In this document: positions 26,585-35,519 of the stretch, in pieces
How positions within the stretch are numbered: the first letter of the stretch is position 1
Layout: every line of letters begins with the position of its first letter
Source of the DNA: Gaiellasilicea sp963731615
GTDB taxonomy: Bacteria; Actinomycetota; Thermoleophilia; Gaiellales; Gaiellaceae
DNA length: 64,000 bases
Direction: 5' to 3'
NCBI GenBank assembly: GCA_963731615.1
Contig: CAVSWD010000002.1
Location: 124,001-188,000, forward strand
Notes under the pieces: model-generated
What the model was told of the DNA's origin: nothing
Database searches by the model: none
The model's input: the letters and a program-made list of their open reading frames with translations, nothing else
Made by a program: the position numbers and the translations under genes

Positions 26585-27988
26585 GTGAGCGAGCTCTTTG
26601 CGGGCCGTTACGAGCTCAAGGATCTCGTCGGCTCCGGCGGCATGTCCAGCGTCTACTGCGCGTTCGACACGCTGCTCGAGCGCAACGTCGCGCTGAAGAT
26701 CCTGCACGAGCACTTCACCGCCGACGAGGAGCACGTCGAGCGCTTCCTGCGCGAGGCGCGCGCAGTCGCGCAGCTCTCGCACCCGAACATCGTCACCGTG
26801 ATCGACCGCGGCGAGGAGGACGGCAAGCAGTTCATCGTCTTCGAGCTCGTCGACGGGGAGAATCTGAAGGAGCTCGTCGAACGCGGCGGCCCGCTGCCGG
26901 TGCGCCGCGCGCTCGAGCTGGGGCTCGAGATCGCCCGCGCGCTTGCCTTCGCCCACGGCCAGGGGCTCATCCACCGCGACGTCAAGCCGCAGAACGTCCT
27001 CCTCGCCGCCGACGGTCACGCAAAGGTGACCGATTTCGGGATCGTCCGGTCGCTGGACGCCGTCAGCCAGACGGAGACCGGGACGGTGCTCGGGACGAGC
27101 CACTACATCGCCCCCGAGCAGGCGCGCGGCGAGCAGGTCGACACGCTGACGGACGTCTATTCGTTCGGCATCGTCATGTGGGAGCTGCTCGCGGGCGAGG
27201 TGCCGTATCCGGGCGACAGCTTCCTGGCCGTGGCGATGAAGCACGTCAACGACCCGGTGCCAAGCCTGCTCGAGCGGCGGGCGGACACGCCCTTGCGGCT
27301 CGCGTCGCTCGTCGAGAGCTGCATGGCGAAGCGGCCCGCCGACCGTCCTCCGTCGATGGATGCCGTTGCGGCCGAGCTGGAGGCGTGCCTCGCCGAGCTC
27401 GAGGCCAAGGACGGCGACGAGTCGACGATGATCATCCGCAAGCCGGTTGCGCAGCCGGCCCGCCCCAGAGCCGCACGGCGGCGCGCACGCGTTCCGGTGC
27501 TCGCGGCCGTGGTCGCCGCCCTCTTGCTCGCGGGGGTGATCGGCGCGATCCTGCTGACGCGCGACAACGACGGCGAGGCCGCGAGTACGGAGACGGTCGA
27601 GCTGAGCGGCGTCGCCGCCTACGACCCGGACGGGGGGGACGGCGAGCACGACGACGAAGCGGAGCGGGCGACGGACGGCGACCCCGCGACGTTCTGGCGT
27701 ACCTCCACCTATCGCTCGCAGCTGAGTGCCTTCAAGTCCGGCGTCGGCCTCGTGCTCGAGGCGAAGGGAGCACCCGAGCAGATCGCGCTCACGACCGACA
27801 CGCCCGGCTTCACTGCCGAGATCAAGGGCGGCAGCTCACCCGAGGGCCCGTTCGAGACAGTCGCTGAAGGCAAGCTCGTCGGGCCGAGCACGACCTGGAA
27901 GCTGACAGAGGCCGACTCGCGCTACTACGTGGTCTGGATCACGCAGCTCGTCGGCAGCGCGCACGTGAACGAGGTGAAAGCAACCTAG
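26585..27988 (+). CDS. Membrane Ser/Thr protein kinase with extracellular discoidin-like domain
   Basis: 467 residues. Kinase domain at about 8-265: GSGGMSSVY, VALKIL, IHRDVKPQN, DFG, and APEQARGE. A membrane helix (VLAAVVAALLLAGVIGAILL, about 303-323) leads to an outer domain of about 130 residues (ERATDGDPATFWRTSTYRS... ending in WITQLVG) with the look of an F5/8C carbohydrate-binding jelly roll. This differs from the PASTA kinase in the window, so it probably senses a different wall or glycan ligand. GTG at 26579 is an alternative start. Confidence 0.88.
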   Translation: MSELFAGRYELKDLVGSGGMSSVYCAFDTLLERNVALKILHEHFTADEEHVERFLREARAVAQLSHPNIVTVIDRGEEDGKQFIVFELVDGENLKELVERGGPLPVRRALELGLEIARALAFAHGQGLIHRDVKPQNVLLAADGHAKVTDFGIVRSLDAVSQTETGTVLGTSHYIAPEQARGEQVDTLTDVYSFGIVMWELLAGEVPYPGDSFLAVAMKHVNDPVPSLLERRADTPLRLASLVESCMAKRPADRPPSMDAVAAELEACLAELEAKDGDESTMIIRKPVAQPARPRAARRRARVPVLAAVVAALLLAGVIGAILLTRDNDGEAASTETVELSGVAAYDPDGGDGEHDDEAERATDGDPATFWRTSTYRSQLSAFKSGVGLVLEAKGAPEQIALTTDTPGFTAEIKGGSSPEGPFETVAEGKLVGPSTTWKLTEADSRYYVVWITQLVGSAHVNEVKAT

Positions 27989-27996
27989 AACCGCGT

Positions 27997-28002
27997 CACA
28001 AT
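27997..28002 (+). promoter_or_regulatory. -10-like box (CACAAT) of the cyclase/ATPase gene
   Basis: CACAAT plus six bases then GTG at 28009. It deviates from TANNNT at the first base. Confidence 0.35.
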
Positions 28003-28008
28003 GGGCGC

Positions 28009-31000
28009 GTGGAGGCCGCCGAGCGCAAGCTGGCCACCGTGCTCTTCGCCGACCTCGTCGGCTCGACGGCGCTCGGCGAGCGGCAGGATCCGGAGCGGAC
28101 GCGGCTGTTGCTCGAGCGCTTCTACGACGCGATGGCCGAGGAGATCGCCGCCGCCGGCGGCACGGTGGAGAAGTTCGCCGGCGACGCGGTGATGGCCGTC
28201 TTCGGCGTGCCCGAGGCGCATGAGGACCACGCCGAGCGGGCGCTGCACGCGGCGCTCGCGATGCAGCGCCGGCTCGAGACGCTCTTCGAGGGGACGCTCG
28301 AGCTCCGGATCGGCGTCGACACCGGCGAGGTCGTCGCCGGCCGCGCCCGAGAGGGCAGCTCGTTCGTCACGGGCGACGCGGTGAACATCGCCGCACGGCT
28401 CGAGCAGGCGGCCGGGCCGGGGCAGATCGTCCTCGGTGCCCGCACGGCCGAGGCCGTCCGCGGCGCCTTCGAGCTTGGACCCCCGTTCGAGGTCGACGCG
28501 AAGGGCAAGGCGGAGCCGGTGGTCGCGCACGCGCTCGCGCGGGCGCTGACGCTGATGCGGCCGCGCGGCCTCAGTGGCGGCGCGCGGGCGTTCGTCGGCC
28601 GCGACACCGAGCTCGCGCTGCTGCAGGCGATCTACCGCCACGCCGCCGAGCAGCGGGAGCCGCACGTCGTCACGCTGATGGGTGACGCCGGCGTCGGCAA
28701 GACGACTCTCGTGCGAGAGCTCTGGCGCTGGCTGGCCGAGCAGTCGCCGCAGCCGCTCCAGCGCACGGGCCGCTGCCTGGCCTACGGCCACGTCACCTAT
28801 TGGGCGCTCGGCGAGATCATCCGCGAGCAGCTGGGCCTGCTCGAGAACGAGGAGGAAGAGTCTGTTCGGGAGCGTCTCGGCGACCGCGAGATTCTCGGCC
28901 TCGCCCTCGGCCTCGACGTCGCCGGCGGCGCGCACCCGTTGGCGGTGCGCGAGCTCTTCCAGGCGGCCTGGGTTGAGCTCCTGAGCGAGCTGACCTCGGC
29001 CACGCCGACCGTCGTCCTCGTCGAGGACCTGCACTGGGCCGAGGATCCCCTGCTCGACCTGCTCGAGCGGGTCGTGCGCGACGTCCACGGACCGTTGCTC
29101 GTGATCGGCACGGCGCGGCCGGAGCTCCTCGACCGCCGGTCCGCGTGGGGCGGCGGCCGCCGCAATGCCTCCCTTGTCTGGCTCGACGCGCTCTCACCGG
29201 CCGAGTCCGTGGCGATGCTCGACGAGCTCGTGCCCGGCGAGCTCTCGGAGGAGACGCGTGGCGCCCTCGTTGAGCGCTCGGACGGGAACCCGTTCTTCCT
29301 CGAGGAGCTGCTCGCTGCCTACGTCGAGACGGGGATCGTCGTGGAGGAGCTACCCGACTCGGTGCATGCGATCCTCGCCGCGCGCGTCGACCGGCTCGCA
29401 CGTGGAGAGAAGGCGGCTCTCCAGGCCGCGTCCGTGATCGGCCGGATCTTCTGGAGCGGCCCAACCCTGGAGCTCGTCGGAGGAGACCAGGTCGACTGGG
29501 CCGTGCTCGAGGACCGGGACTTCATCCGCCGTCGCCCCGGCTCGTCGCTCGGCGGCGAGACGGAGTACGCCTTCAAGCACGCTCTGACGCGGGAGGTCGT
29601 GTACGGCAGCGTCCCGAAGGCGCGGCGGGCGCGGCTCCACGCCGACTTCGCCGCGTGGCTCGAGCGCACCGGCGGCGGTCGGGACGAGGACGCGGCCCTG
29701 CTCGCACACCACTACGCCCAGGCCGCGGGGCCCGAGGACGCCGATCTGGCCTGGTCGGACGCGCCGGACGAGCTCGAGCGGCTGCGGGCGTCGGCCGCCC
29801 GCTGGCTTCGCCGTGCGGGTGAGCTCGCGATCAGCCGTTACGACCTCGACGAGGGCATCGCCGGGCTCCAACGCGCGCTCGAGCTCTGCAAGCCGCACGA
29901 GCGCTCCGGGCTCTGGCGGGAGATCGGCCGTGCGAATGCGCTGAAGTTCGACGGCGAGCGCTTCTGGGAGGCGATGAAGCGGGCGCTGACGCTGACGGAC
30001 GACCCCGATGAGCAGGCGGACATCCTCGCCAACCTGGCCGTCCAGACCGCCATCCGCTCCGGGATGTGGCCTCGTCGCCCGGAGCACTCGGAGGTGGAGA
30101 GCTGGATCGAGCGGGCGCTCGACCTCGCGAAGCCGGGCAGCGCCGCGCATGTCCAGGCGCTGATCGCCCGCGCGTACTGGAACCCTTCCGAAGAGCACGC
30201 CGCGGCCGAGGAGGGCGACGCGCTGGCCCAGCAATCCGGCGATCCCGTCCTGCGCTCGTACGCGTGGGGCGCCCGCTCCTCGGCGGCGTTCGCGGAGCGC
30301 GCGTACGAGGAGTCGTTCGGGTGGGCGCAGCGGCGAGTCGAGCTGATGTCGCAGATCGCGGACCCGGATCACCACACGGAGATCTACGAGGAGCTGATCC
30401 CGCCCTGCGCGCTGATCGGCCGCTTCACCGAGGCGCTCCGGCTCGTGGATGCTCATGCCGCGCTCTCGCAGCGCCTGACACCACATCACCGGATCCATGC
30501 GATCGCGATGGAGCTCGAGGTGAAGGAGCTGATGGGCGACTGGCCGTCGATTCGGGAGCGAACCGCGGTCGTCGAGCGGCTCGTCGCCGAGAACCTCGGC
30601 ACGCCGTGCATCCGCAACGCCCGCTCGCTGCTGGTCGAGGCCGTGGCCCATGCCTACGGCGGCGGCCACGAGGCGGCGCGGCAGCTCGAAGAGCGAGCCC
30701 TGGAGGTCGCCCTCGAGGGCTTCGGCTTCCGGCTCTTCGGGCCTCGCGTCCGGCTGGCGCTCCTCCGCGACGAGCTCGACACCGTCGAGCACATGCTCGG
30801 CGAGGACGTCGCCCGCCGCGGCCACGACTGGATGTTCACGTCCGCGATGGTCTCGACCCGTCTCGATGGGCTGCTTGCCCTCGGGCGACTCGACGAGGTC
30901 GAACGTGAAGCGGTACCGCTGCTGTCGGTCGAGGCGGTGCTGAGGCCGTTCGCGCAGCGCGCGCTCGGGATCGCCAGACAGGACGACGTCCTCCTCCGCG

Positions 31001-31074
31001 CCGCGCTCGAGGGCTTCGAGAGCTACGGCCTCGACTTCCACGCCACGCAGACGCGGCTAGTACTCGAGGCTTGA
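28009..31074 (+). CDS. Class III adenylate/guanylate cyclase fused to an ATPase and TPR-like region
   Basis: 1021 residues. Residues 1-180 are a class III cyclase domain (TVLFADLVGSTALGE, KFAGDAVMAVFG, VDTGEVVAGRA, GDAVNIAARLEQ), with the metal Asp pair visible. A STAND/AAA ATPase follows (GDAGVGKTTLV near residue 224, VVLVEDLHWAED near 335). The rest (about 560-1021) is helical, TPR-like, with no C-terminal HTH. Such fusions are common in actinobacteria and probably couple ligand-driven ATPase switching to nucleotide signalling. The 3' end overlaps ddl by 18 nt. Confidence 0.88.
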   Translation: MEAAERKLATVLFADLVGSTALGERQDPERTRLLLERFYDAMAEEIAAAGGTVEKFAGDAVMAVFGVPEAHEDHAERALHAALAMQRRLETLFEGTLELRIGVDTGEVVAGRAREGSSFVTGDAVNIAARLEQAAGPGQIVLGARTAEAVRGAFELGPPFEVDAKGKAEPVVAHALARALTLMRPRGLSGGARAFVGRDTELALLQAIYRHAAEQREPHVVTLMGDAGVGKTTLVRELWRWLAEQSPQPLQRTGRCLAYGHVTYWALGEIIREQLGLLENEEEESVRERLGDREILGLALGLDVAGGAHPLAVRELFQAAWVELLSELTSATPTVVLVEDLHWAEDPLLDLLERVVRDVHGPLLVIGTARPELLDRRSAWGGGRRNASLVWLDALSPAESVAMLDELVPGELSEETRGALVERSDGNPFFLEELLAAYVETGIVVEELPDSVHAILAARVDRLARGEKAALQAASVIGRIFWSGPTLELVGGDQVDWAVLEDRDFIRRRPGSSLGGETEYAFKHALTREVVYGSVPKARRARLHADFAAWLERTGGGRDEDAALLAHHYAQAAGPEDADLAWSDAPDELERLRASAARWLRRAGELAISRYDLDEGIAGLQRALELCKPHERSGLWREIGRANALKFDGERFWEAMKRALTLTDDPDEQADILANLAVQTAIRSGMWPRRPEHSEVESWIERALDLAKPGSAAHVQALIARAYWNPSEEHAAAEEGDALAQQSGDPVLRSYAWGARSSAAFAERAYEESFGWAQRRVELMSQIADPDHHTEIYEELIPPCALIGRFTEALRLVDAHAALSQRLTPHHRIHAIAMELEVKELMGDWPSIRERTAVVERLVAENLGTPCIRNARSLLVEAVAHAYGGGHEAARQLEERALEVALEGFGFRLFGPRVRLALLRDELDTVEHMLGEDVARRGHDWMFTSAMVSTRLDGLLALGRLDEVEREAVPLLSVEAVLRPFAQRALGIARQDDVLLRAALEGFESYGLDFHATQTRLVLEA

Positions 31075-32079
31075 GCGCCGTTCGTGACGCTCGAGCGCGA
31101 GCTGGATCAGCCGGTCGAGCAGCTCGCCGTACGGGATCCCGGACGCCTCGAAGAGGCGGGCGTAGACGCTCGTCGACGTGAAGCCGGGGATCGTGTTGAT
31201 CTCGTTGACGACCACCTCGCCGTCCTCGCGGACGAAGAAGTCGACGCGCGCCATCCCCTCGCACTCGGTCGCGATGAACGAGTCGACCGCGAGTGCCTGC
31301 ACACGGGCTGCGGTCTCGTCTGAGATCCGGGCCGGGACGATGATGTCCGAGCCGTCCGCGTCGTACTTGGCGGCGTAGTCGTACCACTCCGCGTGCGGGA
31401 CGATCTCGCCGACGACCGACGCGAGTGGGGCGGGACGGACGTTGCCGAGCACGCCGCACTCGACCTCGGTGCCTGCGACGAACTCCTCGACGAGCACCTT
31501 CTCGTCGTGCCGGCGCGCGAGCGCGACGGCGGTCTCGAGCTCGCCTTCGTCGTGCGCCTTCGAGATCCCGACTGAGGAGCCGAGCCGCGCCGGTTTGACG
31601 AAGACCGGGTAGCCGAACGGATTCTCGAGCTCGTCGCCGAGCCGCAGCGTCACGTTCCGCGCGACCGGGATGCCCCGGTCGCGCAGCACGGCCTTGAAGA
31701 GATCCTTGTCCATGCAGAGCGCCGAGGCTGCGACGCCGGCCCCGACGTACGGGACGCCGGCCAGCTCGAGCAGTCCCTGGACGGTGCCGTCCTCGCCGAA
31801 CGGGCCGTGCAGGACCGGCAGGACGACGTCGACGGCGCCGAGCGCCTGCGCGGGCTTCGAGTCGGCGAGCACGGGCAGCGTTTCCGCGATGCCGCCTTGT
31901 AACAGACTGTTACTCGGCGCCTCGATCGCCCAGCGGCCGTCGCGGCCGATCGCAATCGTCGTCGTCTCGTAGCGCTCCGGGTCGAGCGCCGCGAGCACCG
32001 AGCGGGCCGAGGCGAGCGAGATCTCGTGCTCGCTCGAGCGGCCGCCGGCGACCACCGCGACGCGGAGCTTGCGGTTCAC
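31057..32079 (-). CDS. ddl: D-alanine--D-alanine ligase
   Basis: 340-residue ATP-grasp ligase that makes D-Ala-D-Ala for peptidoglycan. GGRSSEHEISLASA, LHGPFGEDGTVQGLLELAGVPYVG, PVFVKPARLGSSVGISK and VNEINTIPGFTSTSVY cover the substrate, ATP and Mg sites. GTG at 32079 overlaps the pknB stop by 4 nt, so it ends the cell-wall operon. A GTAACAG-T-CTGTTAC palindrome of rare codons lies inside (31907-31921). Confidence 0.95.
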   Translation of the reverse strand: MNRKLRVAVVAGGRSSEHEISLASARSVLAALDPERYETTTIAIGRDGRWAIEAPSNSLLQGGIAETLPVLADSKPAQALGAVDVVLPVLHGPFGEDGTVQGLLELAGVPYVGAGVAASALCMDKDLFKAVLRDRGIPVARNVTLRLGDELENPFGYPVFVKPARLGSSVGISKAHDEGELETAVALARRHDEKVLVEEFVAGTEVECGVLGNVRPAPLASVVGEIVPHAEWYDYAAKYDADGSDIIVPARISDETAARVQALAVDSFIATECEGMARVDFFVREDGEVVVNEINTIPGFTSTSVYARLFEASGIPYGELLDRLIQLALERHERRSSLEY

Positions 32080-34034
32080 GGGACCGGTGTCGTTTCCGTC
32101 TCCGTCGGCGTCGTCTCCGTCGGCGTCGTCTCCGGTGGGGGCGCCTCGAAACGGCCGATCACGATCACGACCGTCGTGCCCTCGTCGGCGTCGGTGCCGC
32201 CCTCGGGATCCTGCGAGAGCACGCGCCCGTCGAGGCTCTGGTCGGTGACGATCTCCTCCACCTCCTGCACCTGGAAGCCCGATTGCACGAGCTGGGCGCG
32301 CGCGGCCGCCTCCGTCTGGCTCGTGACGTCCGGGACCTGCGAGGTTGCGGGCCCCTGCGAGACCTGGAGCGTGACCACCGAGCCCTTACCTTGCTGGGTG
32401 TTCGCAGCCGGGTTCTGGCCCACGACCGTGCCGGCCGGCTCGCTGCTCTCGACATTCTGGCGCGCGACTGCGAAGCCGACGCCCTGGAGGGTCGACTCGG
32501 CGCTCTCGAACGGGCTACCGACGACGTTCGGCACCGAGACCGGCTTGGGCCCGCTGGAGACGTTGATCCGCACGGTCGAGCCCTGGATCAGCTCCGTCCC
32601 GGCCTTCGGGGCCTGCGCCAGCACTGTCCCCACGGGCTCGAGCGAGTTGACCGGCACCACGTTGGCCTCGAGCTCGGCATCCGAGAGCTCGGCGACGGCC
32701 CGGTCACGGTTCTGGCCGACCACGTTCGGGACGACGGTCTTCGGCGGCCCCGTCGAGACGCGGATCGTGACGAAGTTGCCGCGCTCGATCTTCTCGCCGG
32801 CCTGCGGATCCTGCTCGAAGACGATGCCGACCTTGGCGTCGGGGTGGGGCTCGCGGACGACCAGATCCTTCAGGCCCGCCTCGGTGATGTCCAGGACCGC
32901 AAGTTGTTCCGTCGTGCCTTCCACGTCCGGCACCCCCACCGGCTTCGTCTCGTTGAGCTGATCCTGGAGCTGCTGCCAGAGGAAGAAGCCGCCGACCAGC
33001 GCTGCGGCCACGAGCACGAGCGCGACCAGCCACGGGACGAGCGAGTTGCGCCGCGGCGGCTCGTCGTATTCGTAGTAGCGGCCGGGCGTGTAGGTCGAGC
33101 CCGCTACCGCCGCCGGCCCGATCGTCGTCGCAGCCTCGCCGACGTCGGTCTTGGCGAGCACCGTCGTCGCGGCCTCGGCGGTCTCGGCGGAGACGCCGAT
33201 TCCGCGCGCGATCCGCTCCAGGTCGGAGTCCATCTCCTCGGCCGAGTGGTAGCGATCGGCGGGATCCTTGGCGAGCGCCCGCAGGACGACGTAGTCGAGG
33301 TCACGCGGGATCTCGGGCCGGTGCGTCGAGGGCGGGGCGGGCACCTGCGACAGATGCTTCATCGCGATCTCGACGGGGGTCTCGCCGGTGAAGGGCACCG
33401 TCCCTGTCAGGAGCTCGTAGAGGACGATCCCGGTCGAGTAGAGGTCGGAGGTCTGGTCGACCGGCGCGCCTCGCGCCTGCTCGGGCGAGAGGTACTGCGC
33501 CGTGCCGATGATCGAGCCGGCCTCGGTCATCTGGGCCGCCGCGCCGGCGCGCGCGATGCCGAAGTCCATCACCTTGACCCGCCCGTCGCCGTCCACGATC
33601 ACGTTGTGCGGCTTGATGTCCCGGTGGACGATCCCGCTCCGGTGGGCGAAGCGAAGCGCGGAGAGGATCTGGCGGGTGTAGTCGATCGCGATCCCGAGTG
33701 GCGAGGGGCCGCGCGCGACGAGCAGCTCCTTCAGCGTCCGCCCTTCGACGTACTCCATCGCGATGTAGTAGGTGCCCTCGGCCTCGCCGCGGTCGTAGAC
33801 CGAGACGACGTTCGGGTGCGAGAGCCCCGCCGCGTGCTGCGCCTCCCGCCGGAAGCGCTCGATGAACTGGTCGTCACGGGCGTGGCGGTCGTCGAGGATC
33901 TTGATCGCGACCCGCCGCCCGAGCTCCTGGTCCTGCGCGAGGTAGACGTTTGCCATCCCGCCCGCGCCGAGCTTGCGGATGATCTGATAGCGCCCGTCGA
34001 AGAGCGTGTCGATGAGGGTGTCGCTCGACGCCAT
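32076..34034 (-). CDS. pknB: PASTA-domain Ser/Thr protein kinase PknB
   Basis: 652 residues. Kinase domain at about 14-275 (LGAGGMANVYLA, VAIKIL, VHRDIKPHN, DFG). A membrane helix at about 330-352 is followed by four PASTA repeats (to about 630) that bind muropeptide or lipid II. The tail is Thr/Pro/Glu-rich. PknB phosphorylates wall and division proteins (family knowledge). 12 nt after pbpA, overlapping ddl: the standard actinobacterial context. Confidence 0.96.
   Translation of the reverse strand: MASSDTLIDTLFDGRYQIIRKLGAGGMANVYLAQDQELGRRVAIKILDDRHARDDQFIERFRREAQHAAGLSHPNVVSVYDRGEAEGTYYIAMEYVEGRTLKELLVARGPSPLGIAIDYTRQILSALRFAHRSGIVHRDIKPHNVIVDGDGRVKVMDFGIARAGAAAQMTEAGSIIGTAQYLSPEQARGAPVDQTSDLYSTGIVLYELLTGTVPFTGETPVEIAMKHLSQVPAPPSTHRPEIPRDLDYVVLRALAKDPADRYHSAEEMDSDLERIARGIGVSAETAEAATTVLAKTDVGEAATTIGPAAVAGSTYTPGRYYEYDEPPRRNSLVPWLVALVLVAAALVGGFFLWQQLQDQLNETKPVGVPDVEGTTEQLAVLDITEAGLKDLVVREPHPDAKVGIVFEQDPQAGEKIERGNFVTIRVSTGPPKTVVPNVVGQNRDRAVAELSDAELEANVVPVNSLEPVGTVLAQAPKAGTELIQGSTVRINVSSGPKPVSVPNVVGSPFESAESTLQGVGFAVARQNVESSEPAGTVVGQNPAANTQQGKGSVVTLQVSQGPATSQVPDVTSQTEAAARAQLVQSGFQVQEVEEIVTDQSLDGRVLSQDPEGGTDADEGTTVVIVIGRFEAPPPETTPTETTPTETETTPVP
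32099..32133. repeat. 15-bp tandem repeat in the pknB 3' end
   Basis: The unit TCTCCGTCGGCGTCG occurs 2.3 times and encodes the TETTP/TPTET tail after the last PASTA domain. Likely length-variable. Confidence 0.7.
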
Positions 34035-34046
34035 AGCGAATACAGG

Positions 34047-35519
34047 TTAGGAGTTCGCGCTCTCCCCCAGGAGCGCCTGCAAGACCTCGCGGGCGACCGG
34101 TGCGGCGGTCTCGCCGCCGGTCGAGTTCTGCTGCTCGACGACGACCGCGATCGCGACGTCGGGTTGCTCGCGACCGGCGTACGCGATGAACCACGTCGTG
34201 TTCAGACCGGCGATCCCGGTCTCGGCGGTGCCCGTCTTGCCGCCGACAGTGACGCCCGAGATCCGGGCCGCCGTGCCCGTTCCGCCCTCGACGGCCTCCT
34301 TCATCATCGCCGCGACCGCCTGCGCCGTTTCCGGCTTGACTGCACGACCGAGCTCCTCCGGCTTCGTGCGGGAGATGATCGTGCCGTCCGGCGCGACGAT
34401 GCGGTCGACGACGTACGGCCGCATCAGGACGCCGTCGTTCGCGATCGTCGCAACGAGCATCGCCATCTGCTCGGGCGTCACGAGCAGGCGCTCCTGCCCG
34501 AATGCGAATCGGCCGGGGTCGACGTCCGTGTCCTCGGTCGGGTCGAACAGCTCCGTCCCTTTGTAGAGGCCGCTCGGCGCGCGCTCGTTCGACGGCGTCT
34601 CGAGCGGCGGCTTCTCGTAGAAGCCGAACCGCTTCGAGTAGCTGACGAGCAGCTTCGCGCCCACTTCCTTGCCGATGTTGCAGAAGACGGAGTTGACCGA
34701 GTACTTCAGGGCCGTCTTCAGGTCGAGCGGCCCGAACGGGCTCGAGGTGTCGTAGTTGTTCACCCGCTTGCCGTAGACCTCGCAGTAGCCGGGGTCGACG
34801 AAGCGCGAGTCCGCCTGGAAGCGGCCCGAGTCGATCGCGGCGGCGGCAGTGAGGACCTTGAACGTCGAGCCCGGCGCGTAGAGCCCGGCGGTGGCGCGGT
34901 TGAGCAGCGCGTCCGGGCGCTTGCAGTCGGCTCGGACGCCGATCACCTTGCCGAACTGCTCCTCGACGAGGTTCGGGTCGTAGGTGGGCGAGGACGCCAT
35001 CACCCGCACCTTTCCGGTCGAGATCTCCAGGGCGACGACGGCGCCGCAACGGCTGCCGAGCGCGTTCTGGGCGACTCGCTGGGCGCGCGGGTTCAGCGTC
35101 AACCTGAGGTCGTTCCCCTTGATCGTCGCGCCCTTGAGCCGGTCGAGCGTCGTGTCGAGCACGGTCGAGAGATTCGCGTTCTGACCCGTCAGGTAGTCGT
35201 TCATCGACCGCTCCAGCCCGGTGCGGAAGCGCGATTGCGTCGAGTAGCCGTTCACATGCGCGGCGAGCCCCTTGTGCGGGTACTCGCGGAAGTAGAGCGT
35301 GCGCCCGCCGACTTTCACGGGGACGTTCCGCGCGTAGACGATGCCGTTGCCGCGGATCGAGCCGCGGTCGATCGTGAACTGCGCCACCCGCTGGATCTGG
35401 TTGTCCTGGCGGTCGGCGAGGTCGGCCGCCGCCCAGGCCTGCCAGTAGGTCGTCGCGACCACCAGCGCGACGATCAGCGTCATCGCCGTGACCGCGAGTC
35501 GCGTGATCTGGCGGTTCAT
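34047..35519 (-). CDS. pbpA: Class B penicillin-binding protein PbpA
   Basis: 490-residue monofunctional transpeptidase. N-terminal membrane anchor (VTAMTLIVALVVATTYW), dimerisation region, then catalytic motifs APGSTFK (Ser nucleophile), SVN and GGKTGTAET. It partners the SEDS protein RodA encoded just upstream. ATG overlaps the rodA stop (ATGA). Confidence 0.96.
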   Translation of the reverse strand: MNRQITRLAVTAMTLIVALVVATTYWQAWAAADLADRQDNQIQRVAQFTIDRGSIRGNGIVYARNVPVKVGGRTLYFREYPHKGLAAHVNGYSTQSRFRTGLERSMNDYLTGQNANLSTVLDTTLDRLKGATIKGNDLRLTLNPRAQRVAQNALGSRCGAVVALEISTGKVRVMASSPTYDPNLVEEQFGKVIGVRADCKRPDALLNRATAGLYAPGSTFKVLTAAAAIDSGRFQADSRFVDPGYCEVYGKRVNNYDTSSPFGPLDLKTALKYSVNSVFCNIGKEVGAKLLVSYSKRFGFYEKPPLETPSNERAPSGLYKGTELFDPTEDTDVDPGRFAFGQERLLVTPEQMAMLVATIANDGVLMRPYVVDRIVAPDGTIISRTKPEELGRAVKPETAQAVAAMMKEAVEGGTGTAARISGVTVGGKTGTAETGIAGLNTTWFIAYAGREQPDVAIAVVVEQQNSTGGETAAPVAREVLQALLGESANS

